A stretch of DNA of 64,000 nt from Rhodobacteraceae bacterium Alg231-04. Its GTDB lineage: Bacteria; Pseudomonadota; Alphaproteobacteria; Rhodobacterales; Rhodobacteraceae. The stretch is from contig FREY01000005.1 in assembly GCA_900143635.1 (NCBI GenBank), positions 124,001 through 188,000 of the forward strand, read 5' to 3'. Below, piece after piece: positions 1 through 8,085 of this stretch. Made by a program: the position numbers and the translations under genes. Positions within the stretch are counted from its first letter, which is position 1. Every line of letters starts with the position of its first letter. Under the pieces are notes generated by a model. The model was not told where the DNA came from. It searched no databases and saw only the letters and a list, made by a program, of their open reading frames with translations.

Positions 1-936
1 CGCAGCTATCTCTTTCCCTATAATCAGGCCTCTGGCGAAGGATATGCCCGCTCACCTGCCGCTGACGCCCATGAGACCGGCCAATGGGTGACCCTGTGGC
101 TGCCGGACACGCCGGATGAAACCTATGACATCGTGGCCGAACTGAAAGAGGCCGGGCTGACCCACTACATCATGGCGCCGGTGTTTCAGAAGACCGGACT
201 GGCCAGCACCTTCAGCTTTGCCACCACATCCCCGGATGGGTTCTCGCCGCAGGATTTCGCCTTTCTGCGGGCGGTGTTCCCGGCCCTGGCCGCCTGTCAG
301 GAGATCCTGACAACCACCCGCGCCATGAACGAAGTGCTGCGGATATATGTCGGTGAAGAACCGCGTGAGCGGATCATCAAAGGGGACGTCCATCGCGGCG
401 AGGTGGTGCATATCCGCTCGGCCATTCTGTTTGCCGACATGCGCCGGTTCACCGAGCTGACGGCCGAGATGACAGCAGAGCAGGCGGCCAGCCTGCTCAA
501 TGCCTATTTCGACTGTATTGTTCCGGCGGTGGAAGAGGCCGGTGGCGAGGTGCTGAAATTCATGGGCGATGGCGTGCTGGCAATCTTTCGCGCCGAAGGT
601 GCAGGCAACGACACCTGTGCACGGGCGCTGGCGGCGGCGCGGGCGGGGCTTGCCAAAGTGGCCGACGATGCCCGGTTCGAGGCTGGCGTTGCCCTGCATT
701 TCGGCGAGGTTGCTTTTGGTAATGTCGGCTCTGGCATGCGGCTGGACTACACGGTGATTGGGCGCGATGTGAATCTGGCCGCTCGGATTGCGGGGCTTTG
801 CGGCCCCGAAGATGAACCGCTGCTGGTGTCGCAAGTGTTTCGAGATCTCGTGGGGTTGAAAGGCCGGGCGCTTGAACCGCGGCGCCTAAAGGGTTTGAAA
901 GAGCCGCAGGCTGTATTTGCGCCTGCTTTATCGTGA
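1..936 (+). CDS. Adenylate/guanylate cyclase catalytic-domain protein (5' end outside window)
   Basis: Partial gene: the reading frame is open from the first base, so the true start lies upstream; 311 codons are visible. The C-terminal half is a class III nucleotide cyclase, which makes cAMP or cGMP from the nucleoside triphosphate. Seen: the first metal-binding motif FADMRRFT (about nt 427-450), the second metal-binding MGDG (about nt 562-573), and DYTVIGRDVNLAAR (about nt 745-786), which carries the late-domain Asn and Arg that stabilise the transition state. The part before the cyclase domain has no motif I recognise and may be a sensory region. It converges on the next gene with a 21 bp gap. 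Adenylate rather than guanylate specificity is likely but not proven by the sequence. Confidence 0.9.
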   Translation, partial: RSYLFPYNQASGEGYARSPAADAHETGQWVTLWLPDTPDETYDIVAELKEAGLTHYIMAPVFQKTGLASTFSFATTSPDGFSPQDFAFLRAVFPALAACQEILTTTRAMNEVLRIYVGEEPRERIIKGDVHRGEVVHIRSAILFADMRRFTELTAEMTAEQAASLLNAYFDCIVPAVEEAGGEVLKFMGDGVLAIFRAEGAGNDTCARALAAARAGLAKVADDARFEAGVALHFGEVAFGNVGSGMRLDYTVIGRDVNLAARIAGLCGPEDEPLLVSQVFRDLVGLKGRALEPRRLKGLKEPQAVFAPALS

Positions 937-957
937 GGCACCATCCTGCGCGCGCGC

Positions 958-2139
958 CTATTTATCGGCCGATCCGGCCCACCACTCACCGGGTTTTTTG
1001 CGCGCCCCGTGATCCTTGGCCAGTCGCAGCGCCAGTTTGCGCCAAGGGCTGAGTGCCAGTTTCAGCCATAGCCGGTGTTTCAGCTTCCCGAAGTCGCGGT
1101 TGAACGGGCAGACCCGCATGCAGATCGCGCAGTCCGATGACATCTTTGCCCAGAAGGAAAAGCACTTCTCCGCGTCCGAGGTCCATTTGCGCACGCCCTT
1201 GATCGCCGAGACATTGTTGCCGCCAACCTCGGGCGGGCCAAAGGGCAGGGCTTTGACCGGGCAGGCATCGGCGCATTTGGTGCAGATGTCGCAGAAGGAT
1301 TTCACCCCCTTGGGTTCCGGCGTGTCATGGGCCAGCGGCAGGTTGGTGAAGATCTTGGAAAACCGCAGGCGGGGGCCAAACTCTGGCGTGATCACCATCT
1401 GGTTGCGGGCATATTCGCCAAGCCCGGCCTTTACCGCATAGGGAATGACCAGCGAAGTGTCGTTCATCGACGGCACCGCCTCGTAGCCAAGGTTGCGGAT
1501 ATAGGCGGCCACCTGCATCACGATCGAGGCTTCGTGGCTGTATTCGCGCCCCGTGGCGGCGCCGGCCAGCGCGGAGGGGTAGGTGGCAACCAGTTCCTTG
1601 TCCATCTCATGGCCCAGAACAATCACCGTGTTCAGCCCCTCGGGCAGATCATGCGGCGCGTCCGACATGTCGCGGGTGTCAACGCGGGCGGAATAGATCC
1701 AGCGGTCGTCCAGATCGGTGATGCCGCACAGATCAGCGCCAAAAAAGGTGGCAATGCGCTTCATCTCGGCTGACATCTTGGCCGGGTCGTCGATCTCCAC
1801 GGCGTCTTTGGCAACCGGTGTGTCAGCCTGAATTGGTGCCTGAAACCCTTCGCGCATTCCCTCCGCTGCTTTGCGGTTGGACACTACATCCGAAATCAAC
1901 CAGGCGGCATTGCGCAGGGCGAAATCGCGCTGGGTAAAGCCATCGCCACGGCGCGGGGCCGCCTCCATCCGGTAGGAGGCAAAGAACTTATCGGTGTGTT
2001 TCGACTTGACCCTGTCGTCGTAAAACGCGCGGGTGAAGACGTCATTGCGCTGGGCGAAGGGTTCGAAGTCATCAGTGACATCGATGCCGGCTGCGGCGTC
2101 GCCATCGCGTTGGGGCGGGGTGTTGCTGGGCCATGCCAT
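958..2139 (-). CDS. Reductive dehalogenase-like corrinoid/iron-sulfur protein
   Basis: A 393-residue cytosolic protein of the reductive dehalogenase (RdhA) superfamily. Seen: CDICTKCADACP (Cys 283, 286, 289, 293) and a second set with one distant cysteine, Cys 326, then CAICMRVCP (Cys 337, 340, 344). This is the two-[4Fe-4S] arrangement of RdhA. Upstream, AGLGEYARNQMVITPEFGP (about 238-256) and the following KIFTNLPL match the RdhA corrinoid-domain core. No Tat signal and no C-terminal reductase domain are present, unlike respiratory RdhA or the self-sufficient catabolic type. QueG (epoxyqueuosine reductase) is a relative, but its motifs fit less well. Family knowledge suggests B12-dependent reductive chemistry on a halogenated aromatic; the substrate is unknown and an electron donor is not encoded next door. 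The divergent LysR/dehydrogenase pair lies just upstream. Confidence 0.75.
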   Translation of the reverse strand: MAWPSNTPPQRDGDAAAGIDVTDDFEPFAQRNDVFTRAFYDDRVKSKHTDKFFASYRMEAAPRRGDGFTQRDFALRNAAWLISDVVSNRKAAEGMREGFQAPIQADTPVAKDAVEIDDPAKMSAEMKRIATFFGADLCGITDLDDRWIYSARVDTRDMSDAPHDLPEGLNTVIVLGHEMDKELVATYPSALAGAATGREYSHEASIVMQVAAYIRNLGYEAVPSMNDTSLVIPYAVKAGLGEYARNQMVITPEFGPRLRFSKIFTNLPLAHDTPEPKGVKSFCDICTKCADACPVKALPFGPPEVGGNNVSAIKGVRKWTSDAEKCFSFWAKMSSDCAICMRVCPFNRDFGKLKHRLWLKLALSPWRKLALRLAKDHGARKKPGEWWAGSADK

Positions 2140-2177
2140 GGGCGGACGCTATCGCCGGCGATTTGGCCGTGCAAGAT

Positions 2178-3077
2178 CTATTTCAAACCTAAAATAGAAT
2201 CTTTTTCGAATAGGCTGACCAGCCAATCGCGTACTAGTGACACCTCGGTGCTACGCGGATCTTCCCCGGTGGCGGGCATCAGGTAATGGCCCTGACCCAT
2301 GGGGATTTCTGCGCCAAACACCTGAGCAATCCTGCCTTGGATTAGGGGAGGTTCCGCATAGCGGTGCATCAGCATTGCGGCACCCGCGCCCGAGGCGGCC
2401 AGTTCGATTGCCGCCAGAGAGGTGTCGACAAACAGCGCTGCACGGCGGTCGTCCATGGTGACGCCTTCCTGATTGGACAGGCGCAGCCAGTGGTCCTGAT
2501 AGCCGTGAATATGGATCAGGTTCTGGGCAAACAGATCGGTCAGGCTGCCGATTTCTGCGGCCTGATCCGGGGCCGCAACGGCAATGGCGCTTTCTTCTGA
2601 CAAAAGATGTGCACGTCGCCCAAACCAGCTGGCAGGACCAAGGCGCAGGTCGATATCCACGTCTTCTTCGGGGGTGCTGCCGGTCCAGACCGAGGATACC
2701 AGCCGGATGCGCAGCTGCGGATGATTGGCGTGAAAACCCCCAAGGCGCGGCGCAATGCACAGCACCGAGGTCGAGATCGGCGCCCGCAAAGTCACCGTGC
2801 GAGATGGCGAAGGGCCGATCAGCCCGCGGGTGGAATAGGCGATATCATCCAGCGCCTGCGCCACGGTGGGATAATAGGCATTGCCCAGACCGGTCAGCTC
2901 CAGATGGCGGGCATGACGGATGAACAGCATCGCACCAAAGCTCTTTTCCAGACTGCGCACCTGATGGCTGACGGCGGCCTGCGTCAGGCTCAGCTCGACA
3001 GCGGCAGCGGTAAAGCTTTTCAGGCGGGCGGCGGCCTCAAAGGCGCGCAGCCAGACGAGGTTGGGAAGGTCAGGCAT
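2178..3077 (-). CDS. LysR-family transcriptional regulator (GcvA-like)
   Basis: A 299-residue LysR regulator. The N-terminal winged helix-turn-helix (about residues 10-65) contains SFTAAAVELSLTQAAVSHQV, followed by the LysR linker helix and a substrate-binding domain of about 200 residues. The opening LPNLVWLRAFEAAARLKSFT resembles GcvA-type members. I start it at the ATG at 3077; a TTG three codons upstream is possible, and neither has a clear Shine-Dalgarno sequence. It is divergent from the dehydrogenase at 3185 with about 107 bp between them, the usual arrangement for a LysR protein controlling its neighbour. It ends 38 bp before the dehalogenase-like gene on the same strand, so it could also regulate or be co-transcribed with that gene. 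The effector is unknown. Confidence 0.9.
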   Translation of the reverse strand: MPDLPNLVWLRAFEAAARLKSFTAAAVELSLTQAAVSHQVRSLEKSFGAMLFIRHARHLELTGLGNAYYPTVAQALDDIAYSTRGLIGPSPSRTVTLRAPISTSVLCIAPRLGGFHANHPQLRIRLVSSVWTGSTPEEDVDIDLRLGPASWFGRRAHLLSEESAIAVAAPDQAAEIGSLTDLFAQNLIHIHGYQDHWLRLSNQEGVTMDDRRAALFVDTSLAAIELAASGAGAAMLMHRYAEPPLIQGRIAQVFGAEIPMGQGHYLMPATGEDPRSTEVSLVRDWLVSLFEKDSILGLK

Positions 3078-3184
3078 GAGGTGCAAATAATTCCGGGGTC
3101 AGACGGTGTTATTATTCGTTTTTGTTTTGGGTGAGGTCAAGTTAGCCGTTTACCCAAATCAACGCGTGAATAAAGGAGAGCGCG

Positions 3185-4153
3185 ATGGGAACGGATCTGA
3201 AGGTAGGCTTCATCGGCCTTGGCAACGTGGGTGGCAAACTGGCAGGCAGCCTGGTGCGCAACGGGCTGGATGTCACCGTGCATGATCTGGACGCTGATCT
3301 GGTGGCGGATTTCGTCAGCCGCGGCGCCAAGGCGGGCGGCAGCCCAGCCGAGATGATGCAGGCTTGCGATGCGGTGATAACCTGCCTGCCCAGCCCGGCG
3401 GCGTCGAATGCCGTGGTTAGTGAGATGATCCCCCATGTAGTACCCGGCAAGATCTGGATGGAGATGTCGACCACCGATGTGGCCGAGGTCAAACGCCTTG
3501 GTGCGCTGGTCGCCGAAAAGGGCGGCGCGCCTGTCGACTGCCCGGTGTCGGGCGGCTGCCACCGGGCCGATACCGGCAATATCTCGATCTATGCGGGCTG
3601 CGACCGCGAGACGTTCGACCGTATCCTGCCGGTGCTGACCACCATGGGACGGCGCATCCTGCATGTGGGTGAGATTGGCAACTCCTCGATCCTCAAGGTG
3701 ATGACCAACTATCTGGCCAATATGAACCTGCTGGCGGTCTGTGAGGCGCTGACCGTGATGAAGGCCTGCGGCATGGATATGGGCATGACCTATGAGGCGA
3801 TCTCGATGTCGTCGGGCACCTCTTTTGCCCATGAGACCGAAAGCCAGCTGATCCTGTCGGGATCGCGCGATGTGGCCTTCACCATGGATCTGGTGATGAA
3901 GGACATCGGATTGTTCCAGACGCTGGCGGACCGTCACAATGTGCCGCTGGAGCTATCACCGCTGATGATCGAGATGATGAAGGATGGTCAGGCACGTTAT
4001 GGCGAGCGGGCTCAGTCGGACCGGATGATCGAGCGTCTGGAAGAGGCGACCGGCCTCTCCGTCACCGCCCCCGGTTTCCCGCAGGAGCTGGTGGATGATG
4101 AGCCGGAAGAGCCCGGTTATGAGGTGGTGATCCGCGACCGCTCTGCTGGTTGA
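3185..4153 (+). CDS. NAD(P)-dependent beta-hydroxyacid dehydrogenase (3-hydroxyisobutyrate dehydrogenase family)
   Basis: A 322-residue oxidoreductase of the 3-hydroxyisobutyrate / tartronate-semialdehyde reductase family. Seen: Rossmann motif GFIGLGNVG (8-16), the substrate-binding DCPVSGG (118-124), and the catalytic GNSSILKVMTN, with Lys 171 and Asn 175. After the second beta strand comes HDLD, an acidic position that suggests NAD over NADP (inference). It is about 20-30 residues longer than typical members at the C-terminus, with an acidic EEPEEP-like tail. An AAAGGAG ribosome site lies 5-6 bases before the ATG, and an intrinsic terminator follows at 4211-4238. The divergent LysR gene is the probable regulator. 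The exact substrate cannot be read from the sequence. Confidence 0.88.
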   Translation: MGTDLKVGFIGLGNVGGKLAGSLVRNGLDVTVHDLDADLVADFVSRGAKAGGSPAEMMQACDAVITCLPSPAASNAVVSEMIPHVVPGKIWMEMSTTDVAEVKRLGALVAEKGGAPVDCPVSGGCHRADTGNISIYAGCDRETFDRILPVLTTMGRRILHVGEIGNSSILKVMTNYLANMNLLAVCEALTVMKACGMDMGMTYEAISMSSGTSFAHETESQLILSGSRDVAFTMDLVMKDIGLFQTLADRHNVPLELSPLMIEMMKDGQARYGERAQSDRMIERLEEATGLSVTAPGFPQELVDDEPEEPGYEVVIRDRSAG

Positions 4154-4210
4154 GGCAAGTCGGATCGGGCAGGGGCCTGTTCGTTTCTGTAAATTCAGGC
4201 TAAATCTCGG

Positions 4211-4238
4211 CGCGCGCCTGTTTGGGCGCGCGTTTTTT
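4211..4238 (+). terminator. Intrinsic terminator after the dehydrogenase gene
   Basis: A perfect 8 bp GC stem (CGCGCGCC at 4211-4218 with GGCGCGCG at 4225-4232) is followed by six T residues. It ends the transcript of the 3185-4153 gene. Confidence 0.9.
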
Positions 4239-4261
4239 AGTGCCCTATGCAGGAGACAGCG

Positions 4262-4762
4262 ATGAGCAGCGAAGTATTGGCCGTGGTGGAGCCGACCCCG
4301 GCACGCCGCCTTATTGGTGTTGGCATGATGGGTGGCCTGGGCGTGTTGCTGCTCTATGTGGCGATGAATTCGGGCGCAGCCCTTGGCGCGCTGTTGTTTC
4401 TGGTCGTGGTGGGCTGTGTGTCTTTGTGGATTTCAGTCCGCCTGTGGCAGGCGACACAAGACCGGATTGAACTGACCGAAGAAGAGCTGCGGACAGGCAA
4501 AGGTATCGTCATTGCGCGGGTGGAAGACATCGCATCGGTGGACCGGGGCTTTTTTGCCTTCAAGCCCTCCAACGGCTTTGTTCTGCGCCTCAAAACATCC
4601 GGGTCGCGAACTTGGCAGCCGGGTTTGTGGTGGCGCATTGGCCGTCGGGTCGGGGTTGGCGGCGTTACCCCCGGCGTTCAGGGCAAAGGGATGGCAGATA
4701 TGCTTTCAGGGCTGGTTGCTGTGCGTGCTGGCAGGCTGGAAGCGGGCATGCGCGGCCGATAA
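4262..4762 (+). CDS. Small membrane protein of unknown function
   Basis: A 166-residue protein with two adjacent hydrophobic helices in the N-terminal third (about residues 15-38 and 40-60) and a cytosolic-looking C-terminal part containing ELTEEELRTG, reminiscent of a PH-like membrane-associated fold. I recognise no defined family. The ATG at 4262 is chosen because AGGAGA lies seven bases upstream; an in-frame ATG at 4247 overlaps that site. It stands alone between the terminator at 4211 and the convergent pilus genes. Confidence 0.7.
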   Translation: MSSEVLAVVEPTPARRLIGVGMMGGLGVLLLYVAMNSGAALGALLFLVVVGCVSLWISVRLWQATQDRIELTEEELRTGKGIVIARVEDIASVDRGFFAFKPSNGFVLRLKTSGSRTWQPGLWWRIGRRVGVGGVTPGVQGKGMADMLSGLVAVRAGRLEAGMRGR

Positions 4763-4781
4763 GTCCGGGCTGCAATGCAAA

Positions 4782-4802
4782 ACAGGCCCCGATGGGGCCT
4801 GT
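4782..4802 (-). terminator. Hairpin terminator for the Tad minor-subunit operon
   Basis: A perfect 9 bp stem (ACAGGCCCC at 4782-4790 with GGGGCCTGT at 4794-4802) and 3-base loop. On the minus strand it is followed by a short T run, as expected for the end of the 7733-to-4834 transcript. It may also stop the plus-strand gene that ends at 4762. Confidence 0.75.
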
Positions 4803-4833
4803 CTGTTCAGAGGTGCGTTGAGGTGTCGGACGT

Positions 4834-5460
4834 TTAGTCGATCCCTTCTTCTCCGCCGTCGTCGTGATCGCTTCCGCTTGTGTAGCCACTGACGTAGACC
4901 ACCTGCGAGGCAAAGCGCGGACGGGTGAAGACAAAGCTGCTGACATTCTGGATGCCGAGGCTATCGTGCAGGCCGGGAAGGGCCCCGAGGTCGAAGGCCG
5001 CATTCACCATATTCTCGGTCTCGACAAGAATGATCCGTTCCTGATCCGGCATCGTCGGCAGGTTATCTTTGACGTCCGAGATCGAGCTGTCGGTCCAGGG
5101 CGTGAGCGTGTCGCCACGCTGCACGGACCAGTCCACGTAGTAGCGCTGATCATCGTCATCCCAGCGGACAACCGAAACGCGCAGTGCAATCGTGGTGTCA
5201 ACCCGGGTCAACAGATCATGCAGGTTATACATGCTGTCGATATAGGTGTCGTTGATCTCTTCTGTCTCGCGCGAGATCAGGTCCGATATCGTATAGGCCG
5301 CCTTCAGGTTCACCGTCTGCTGACGGAACAGATCGAAATAGGTGAACATGGCGACGAAGATGAAGACCAGCATCGGCAGGTAGAAACACATTTCCACAAC
5401 GGAGCTGCCCTCTTCATCGCGGACAAAGGTCTTCAGTTTTTGAGGCATAATTCTGGGCAT
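4834..5460 (-). CDS. TadE-like pilus assembly protein
   Basis: A 208-residue TadE/TadG-type pseudopilin. Near the N-terminus it has the family signature DEEGSSVVEMCFYLPML (about 15-31), a Gly/Ser-rich turn with a conserved Glu at the start of a single hydrophobic helix (about 24-46). The rest is periplasmic. In Tad (Flp) systems such minor pilins take part in building the adhesive pilus. It is the third gene of a minus-strand operon: three bases separate it from the preceding TadE gene. A hairpin terminator follows at 4782-4802. The main Tad machinery (flp, cpaB-F, tadBC) is not in this window. Confidence 0.85.
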   Translation of the reverse strand: MPRIMPQKLKTFVRDEEGSSVVEMCFYLPMLVFIFVAMFTYFDLFRQQTVNLKAAYTISDLISRETEEINDTYIDSMYNLHDLLTRVDTTIALRVSVVRWDDDDQRYYVDWSVQRGDTLTPWTDSSISDVKDNLPTMPDQERIILVETENMVNAAFDLGALPGLHDSLGIQNVSSFVFTRPRFASQVVYVSGYTSGSDHDDGGEEGID

Positions 5461-5463
5461 GAC

Positions 5464-6000
5464 TTATCTCGGCTCCTGAACAAAGGCTGAGGATGCAAAG
5501 AGGCTGATGCGGTCGTCATCATCTTTGGCCCAATGTCCACCCAAACCCCAGAATGGGAAGATGGGTTCGAACTTCAGGCAGGCGCGTAGAAACATCAGTT
5601 CATTGGACTGACCATTGGTGAAGTTTCGCACCGGCTGAACCACTTCGACAGTGTCCACGCAGTCTGGCGCCTGGGGCGGTGTGTCCCAGTCATAGGGATC
5701 GACCTGCACCATCTCCAGTTTGACCGAGTTGGCACAATCCTGAGTGTAGAGCGACCTTTCACAGATCGAATCGCGGATTTCATCGTGCTGGGGTGCCTCA
5801 CCGGTGCCAAGGCGGATGTCCCGCACGGTCTGGTCCAGTGCCCGTTCCAGCATCGACTGACGGGCAGTGATCAGCCCAAGTTCGATGGAGGAAAAGAAAA
5901 CGAAGAGGAACAACGGAAAGATGAAAACGAATTCTATCGCCGCGGAGCCGTCTTTTTCGCTTAGGAAACTCTTCAGGCAGGTTTTCAGGTTGCGTGTCAT
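5464..6000 (-). CDS. TadE-like pilus assembly protein
   Basis: A 178-residue TadE-family minor pilin. The segment EKDGSAAIEFVFIFPLFLF (about 15-33) shows the conserved Gly-Ser-Ala-Ala-Ile-Glu-Phe start of the single membrane helix. Three to four cysteines in the periplasmic part may form disulfides. Its ATG overlaps the stop of the TadG gene by four bases (ATGA), which implies translational coupling. It differs clearly from the neighbouring 208-residue TadE, so the operon encodes two distinct minor pilins plus TadG. Confidence 0.88.
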   Translation of the reverse strand: MTRNLKTCLKSFLSEKDGSAAIEFVFIFPLFLFVFFSSIELGLITARQSMLERALDQTVRDIRLGTGEAPQHDEIRDSICERSLYTQDCANSVKLEMVQVDPYDWDTPPQAPDCVDTVEVVQPVRNFTNGQSNELMFLRACLKFEPIFPFWGLGGHWAKDDDDRISLFASSAFVQEPR

Positions 6001-7733
6001 TGGGTCAACCTCAGCTGGCGGATGGAGGTGGCGATCGACGCGAATGCGTCAGAGATCCCAGAGCCGCTTGTGTTCTGGTAGTGAGCCGGCGAACTGGCGC
6101 AGGCTTTCAGGACGCGCTGCCCATCCGTTGGGGCTTCAAAGCCGATGGTGTAGACGATGATGCCCTGTGCCTTGGCCGCGTCACAGATGGCCTGGGTGCG
6201 GTTGTTCTTGGTTGAGTTGCCGTAGCTGTCATAGACGCCGTAGTACCAGGTGCTCTTCGCTGCCGAATTGCTCATCCAGTCGTCATACAGATAGCGATAC
6301 ACGTATTTCAGCGGCGTATAGGCCCAAAGATCCGCATAGCTCAGCCGTTCGGCGGTGCCGGAGTGGCTGGAGCTTTCGCCATAGGGCACGGAGTGCCAAT
6401 AACTGTTGTTGTGGTGCCAGTAGTATTTGCCGGTGCTGGGATTCAGGGTCGAGTAGTTCTTTTTGTATGAGTTATACCAAACATCTGAATCGCCGCGACG
6501 ATGGTCGTCTTCGATGTAATACTGCGAGGTGTTCTGCCCATCGGTCATCAGCACGATGATCTTGAGCGTGTCACCATCCGTGTAGTCGGCAGGCCGCTCG
6601 CTAAACACCGCTGGAACACTGGCATCCGTGCCCGACGACAGGGCCGCGATGGCCGGGCGTGTGCTGGGATCCAGCAGTGCTGTGCCCCATTTCATACCGA
6701 GGTCGATGGAGGTATTGCCGCCTGCCCAGAGGTTGCCGATGAATGTCTTCAGGTCATCGGGATCCTTTTGCAGAACCAGCATTTCGCGGCTGGCGTCAGC
6801 TTCGCAAACCGGAGAGCTTACCAGTCTGGGTGTGCTATTGGTCCGGCGGTCATAGCTGCTCCACGGGGTGAAGTGCATGGTGCGTTCCAGCTCTTCTGTC
6901 GTGGAAATCGACGGTGTTGCGAAATCGCCGTCCAGCAACCCGGCTTCCAGTGCGATCTTGTCAGAGGAATCCACGGTGCTGTTGGGATCGTTGGGGTCAG
7001 TGATTTCTGATGTGTACGAATTGTTGCCGGTGAAATTCACACAATTCGAATACTGGTGTTCATCGGTGAGGTTGAACTGATCCATGAATTCGGAAGAACC
7101 GGAGACCTGTGTGGCATAGGGCACGATGGACATCGACATTTTGCCGTCTTCGGTATTTGCCGACAGCGTATCGACGAAGGCCTTTGCCGCAACTTTAAGG
7201 TTGTAGAGCCGGCTGTAGGAACTGGAATTCCCTGTGGAGTTCATCGACCCGGACACGTCCAGAACCAGAGAAATCTCGACACTGTCGATGCTTTCTTCCG
7301 CACGGGAGGTGACGCTCAGCGGTAGGTCGTCGCCGCCGGCCAGCTTCATGTACTGGACGGGGAATGTGGTATCGATGGTGCCTTCGACCCAGCGGTAGCC
7401 GATGCCGGAATCGAATGTCGGCTCCTGATAATAGTCGCCCAGCCCCGCCTTGGTCAGGTAATCTTCGACCACCTCGGGAGGGGAGAGCGGCTGATCAAGA
7501 TCGGCCGCGGCAAGTACAGCTCGGTCCATTGTGTATTGCAAAAGGGTGCGGTCACGTTCTAGGCGCATCAGGTCAACACCCAGACCTCCTACTGCGAGCA
7601 TAAGCACCGCAAATATGAGTGTGGGCGCTTCCAGAACGCCGGAATCGTCACGCGCAAATCGGTTGATCTGAGTTCCCAAGCTGCGGGCTCGCGGAACCAC
7701 AATAGCAGTTGTCGATCGCAATAGAGTGTACAT
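5997..7733 (-). CDS. TadG-like pilus protein with von Willebrand factor A domain
   Basis: A 578-residue protein. The N-terminal TadE/G segment, DDSGVLEAPTLIFAVLMLAV (about 29-48), is a single membrane helix. A large extracytoplasmic von Willebrand A domain follows, with the MIDAS metal site DVSGSMNS (about 158-165) and later IIVLMTDGQN. The family is the TadG subunit of Tad/Flp pili, thought to anchor or present the pilus at the cell envelope. The middle is rich in Ser, Asn and Tyr, typical of surface proteins. It is the first gene of a three-gene minus-strand operon; a GAGG site precedes the ATG. About 350 bp of promoter-bearing DNA separate it from glutamate dehydrogenase. Confidence 0.9.
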   Translation of the reverse strand: MYTLLRSTTAIVVPRARSLGTQINRFARDDSGVLEAPTLIFAVLMLAVGGLGVDLMRLERDRTLLQYTMDRAVLAAADLDQPLSPPEVVEDYLTKAGLGDYYQEPTFDSGIGYRWVEGTIDTTFPVQYMKLAGGDDLPLSVTSRAEESIDSVEISLVLDVSGSMNSTGNSSSYSRLYNLKVAAKAFVDTLSANTEDGKMSMSIVPYATQVSGSSEFMDQFNLTDEHQYSNCVNFTGNNSYTSEITDPNDPNSTVDSSDKIALEAGLLDGDFATPSISTTEELERTMHFTPWSSYDRRTNSTPRLVSSPVCEADASREMLVLQKDPDDLKTFIGNLWAGGNTSIDLGMKWGTALLDPSTRPAIAALSSGTDASVPAVFSERPADYTDGDTLKIIVLMTDGQNTSQYYIEDDHRRGDSDVWYNSYKKNYSTLNPSTGKYYWHHNNSYWHSVPYGESSSHSGTAERLSYADLWAYTPLKYVYRYLYDDWMSNSAAKSTWYYGVYDSYGNSTKNNRTQAICDAAKAQGIIVYTIGFEAPTDGQRVLKACASSPAHYQNTSGSGISDAFASIATSIRQLRLTQ

Positions 7734-8085
7734 TGTAGAACCTCTGTTCCGACCCTTGGAAACAGCGGTCTCCTTGGGTGTAAAATTTCCTTATTTCCAT
7801 CTATTAATGCTTGATGAAGATGGCGGAAATGGGGCGGTAAAGTGGCTGAAAAGCAGGGGATTAAGGGTCTTCTGGGTGACAAACGCCAGGGTCGCCGCTT
7901 TCTGTTTCCGAACCGGAAATAAAGACTCTTTGCCGAGGCTTTACGGCGAATCCTTACGTTAACTTACCCAAAACCATATTCCTAAAATGCCTAAAAAACT
8001 GGCGCTTTGTAAATATGTTGTCATAGGTTGATGGATAGTCTGTCAACGCAACGTATCGAGTCGAACGGATCACGGAGATCAACCG
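7734..8085. other. Divergent intergenic region between tadG and gdh
   Basis: 352 bp with no convincing gene. It is much richer in A and T than its flanks, especially 7960-8040, as expected for two divergent promoters. Short open frames here have no ribosome site or family match. Confidence 0.6.

Noticed and set aside
958-2139. Epoxyqueuosine reductase (queG) assignment
   Set aside because: The cysteine spacing and the AGLGEYARN/TPEFGP core fit RdhA better than QueG.
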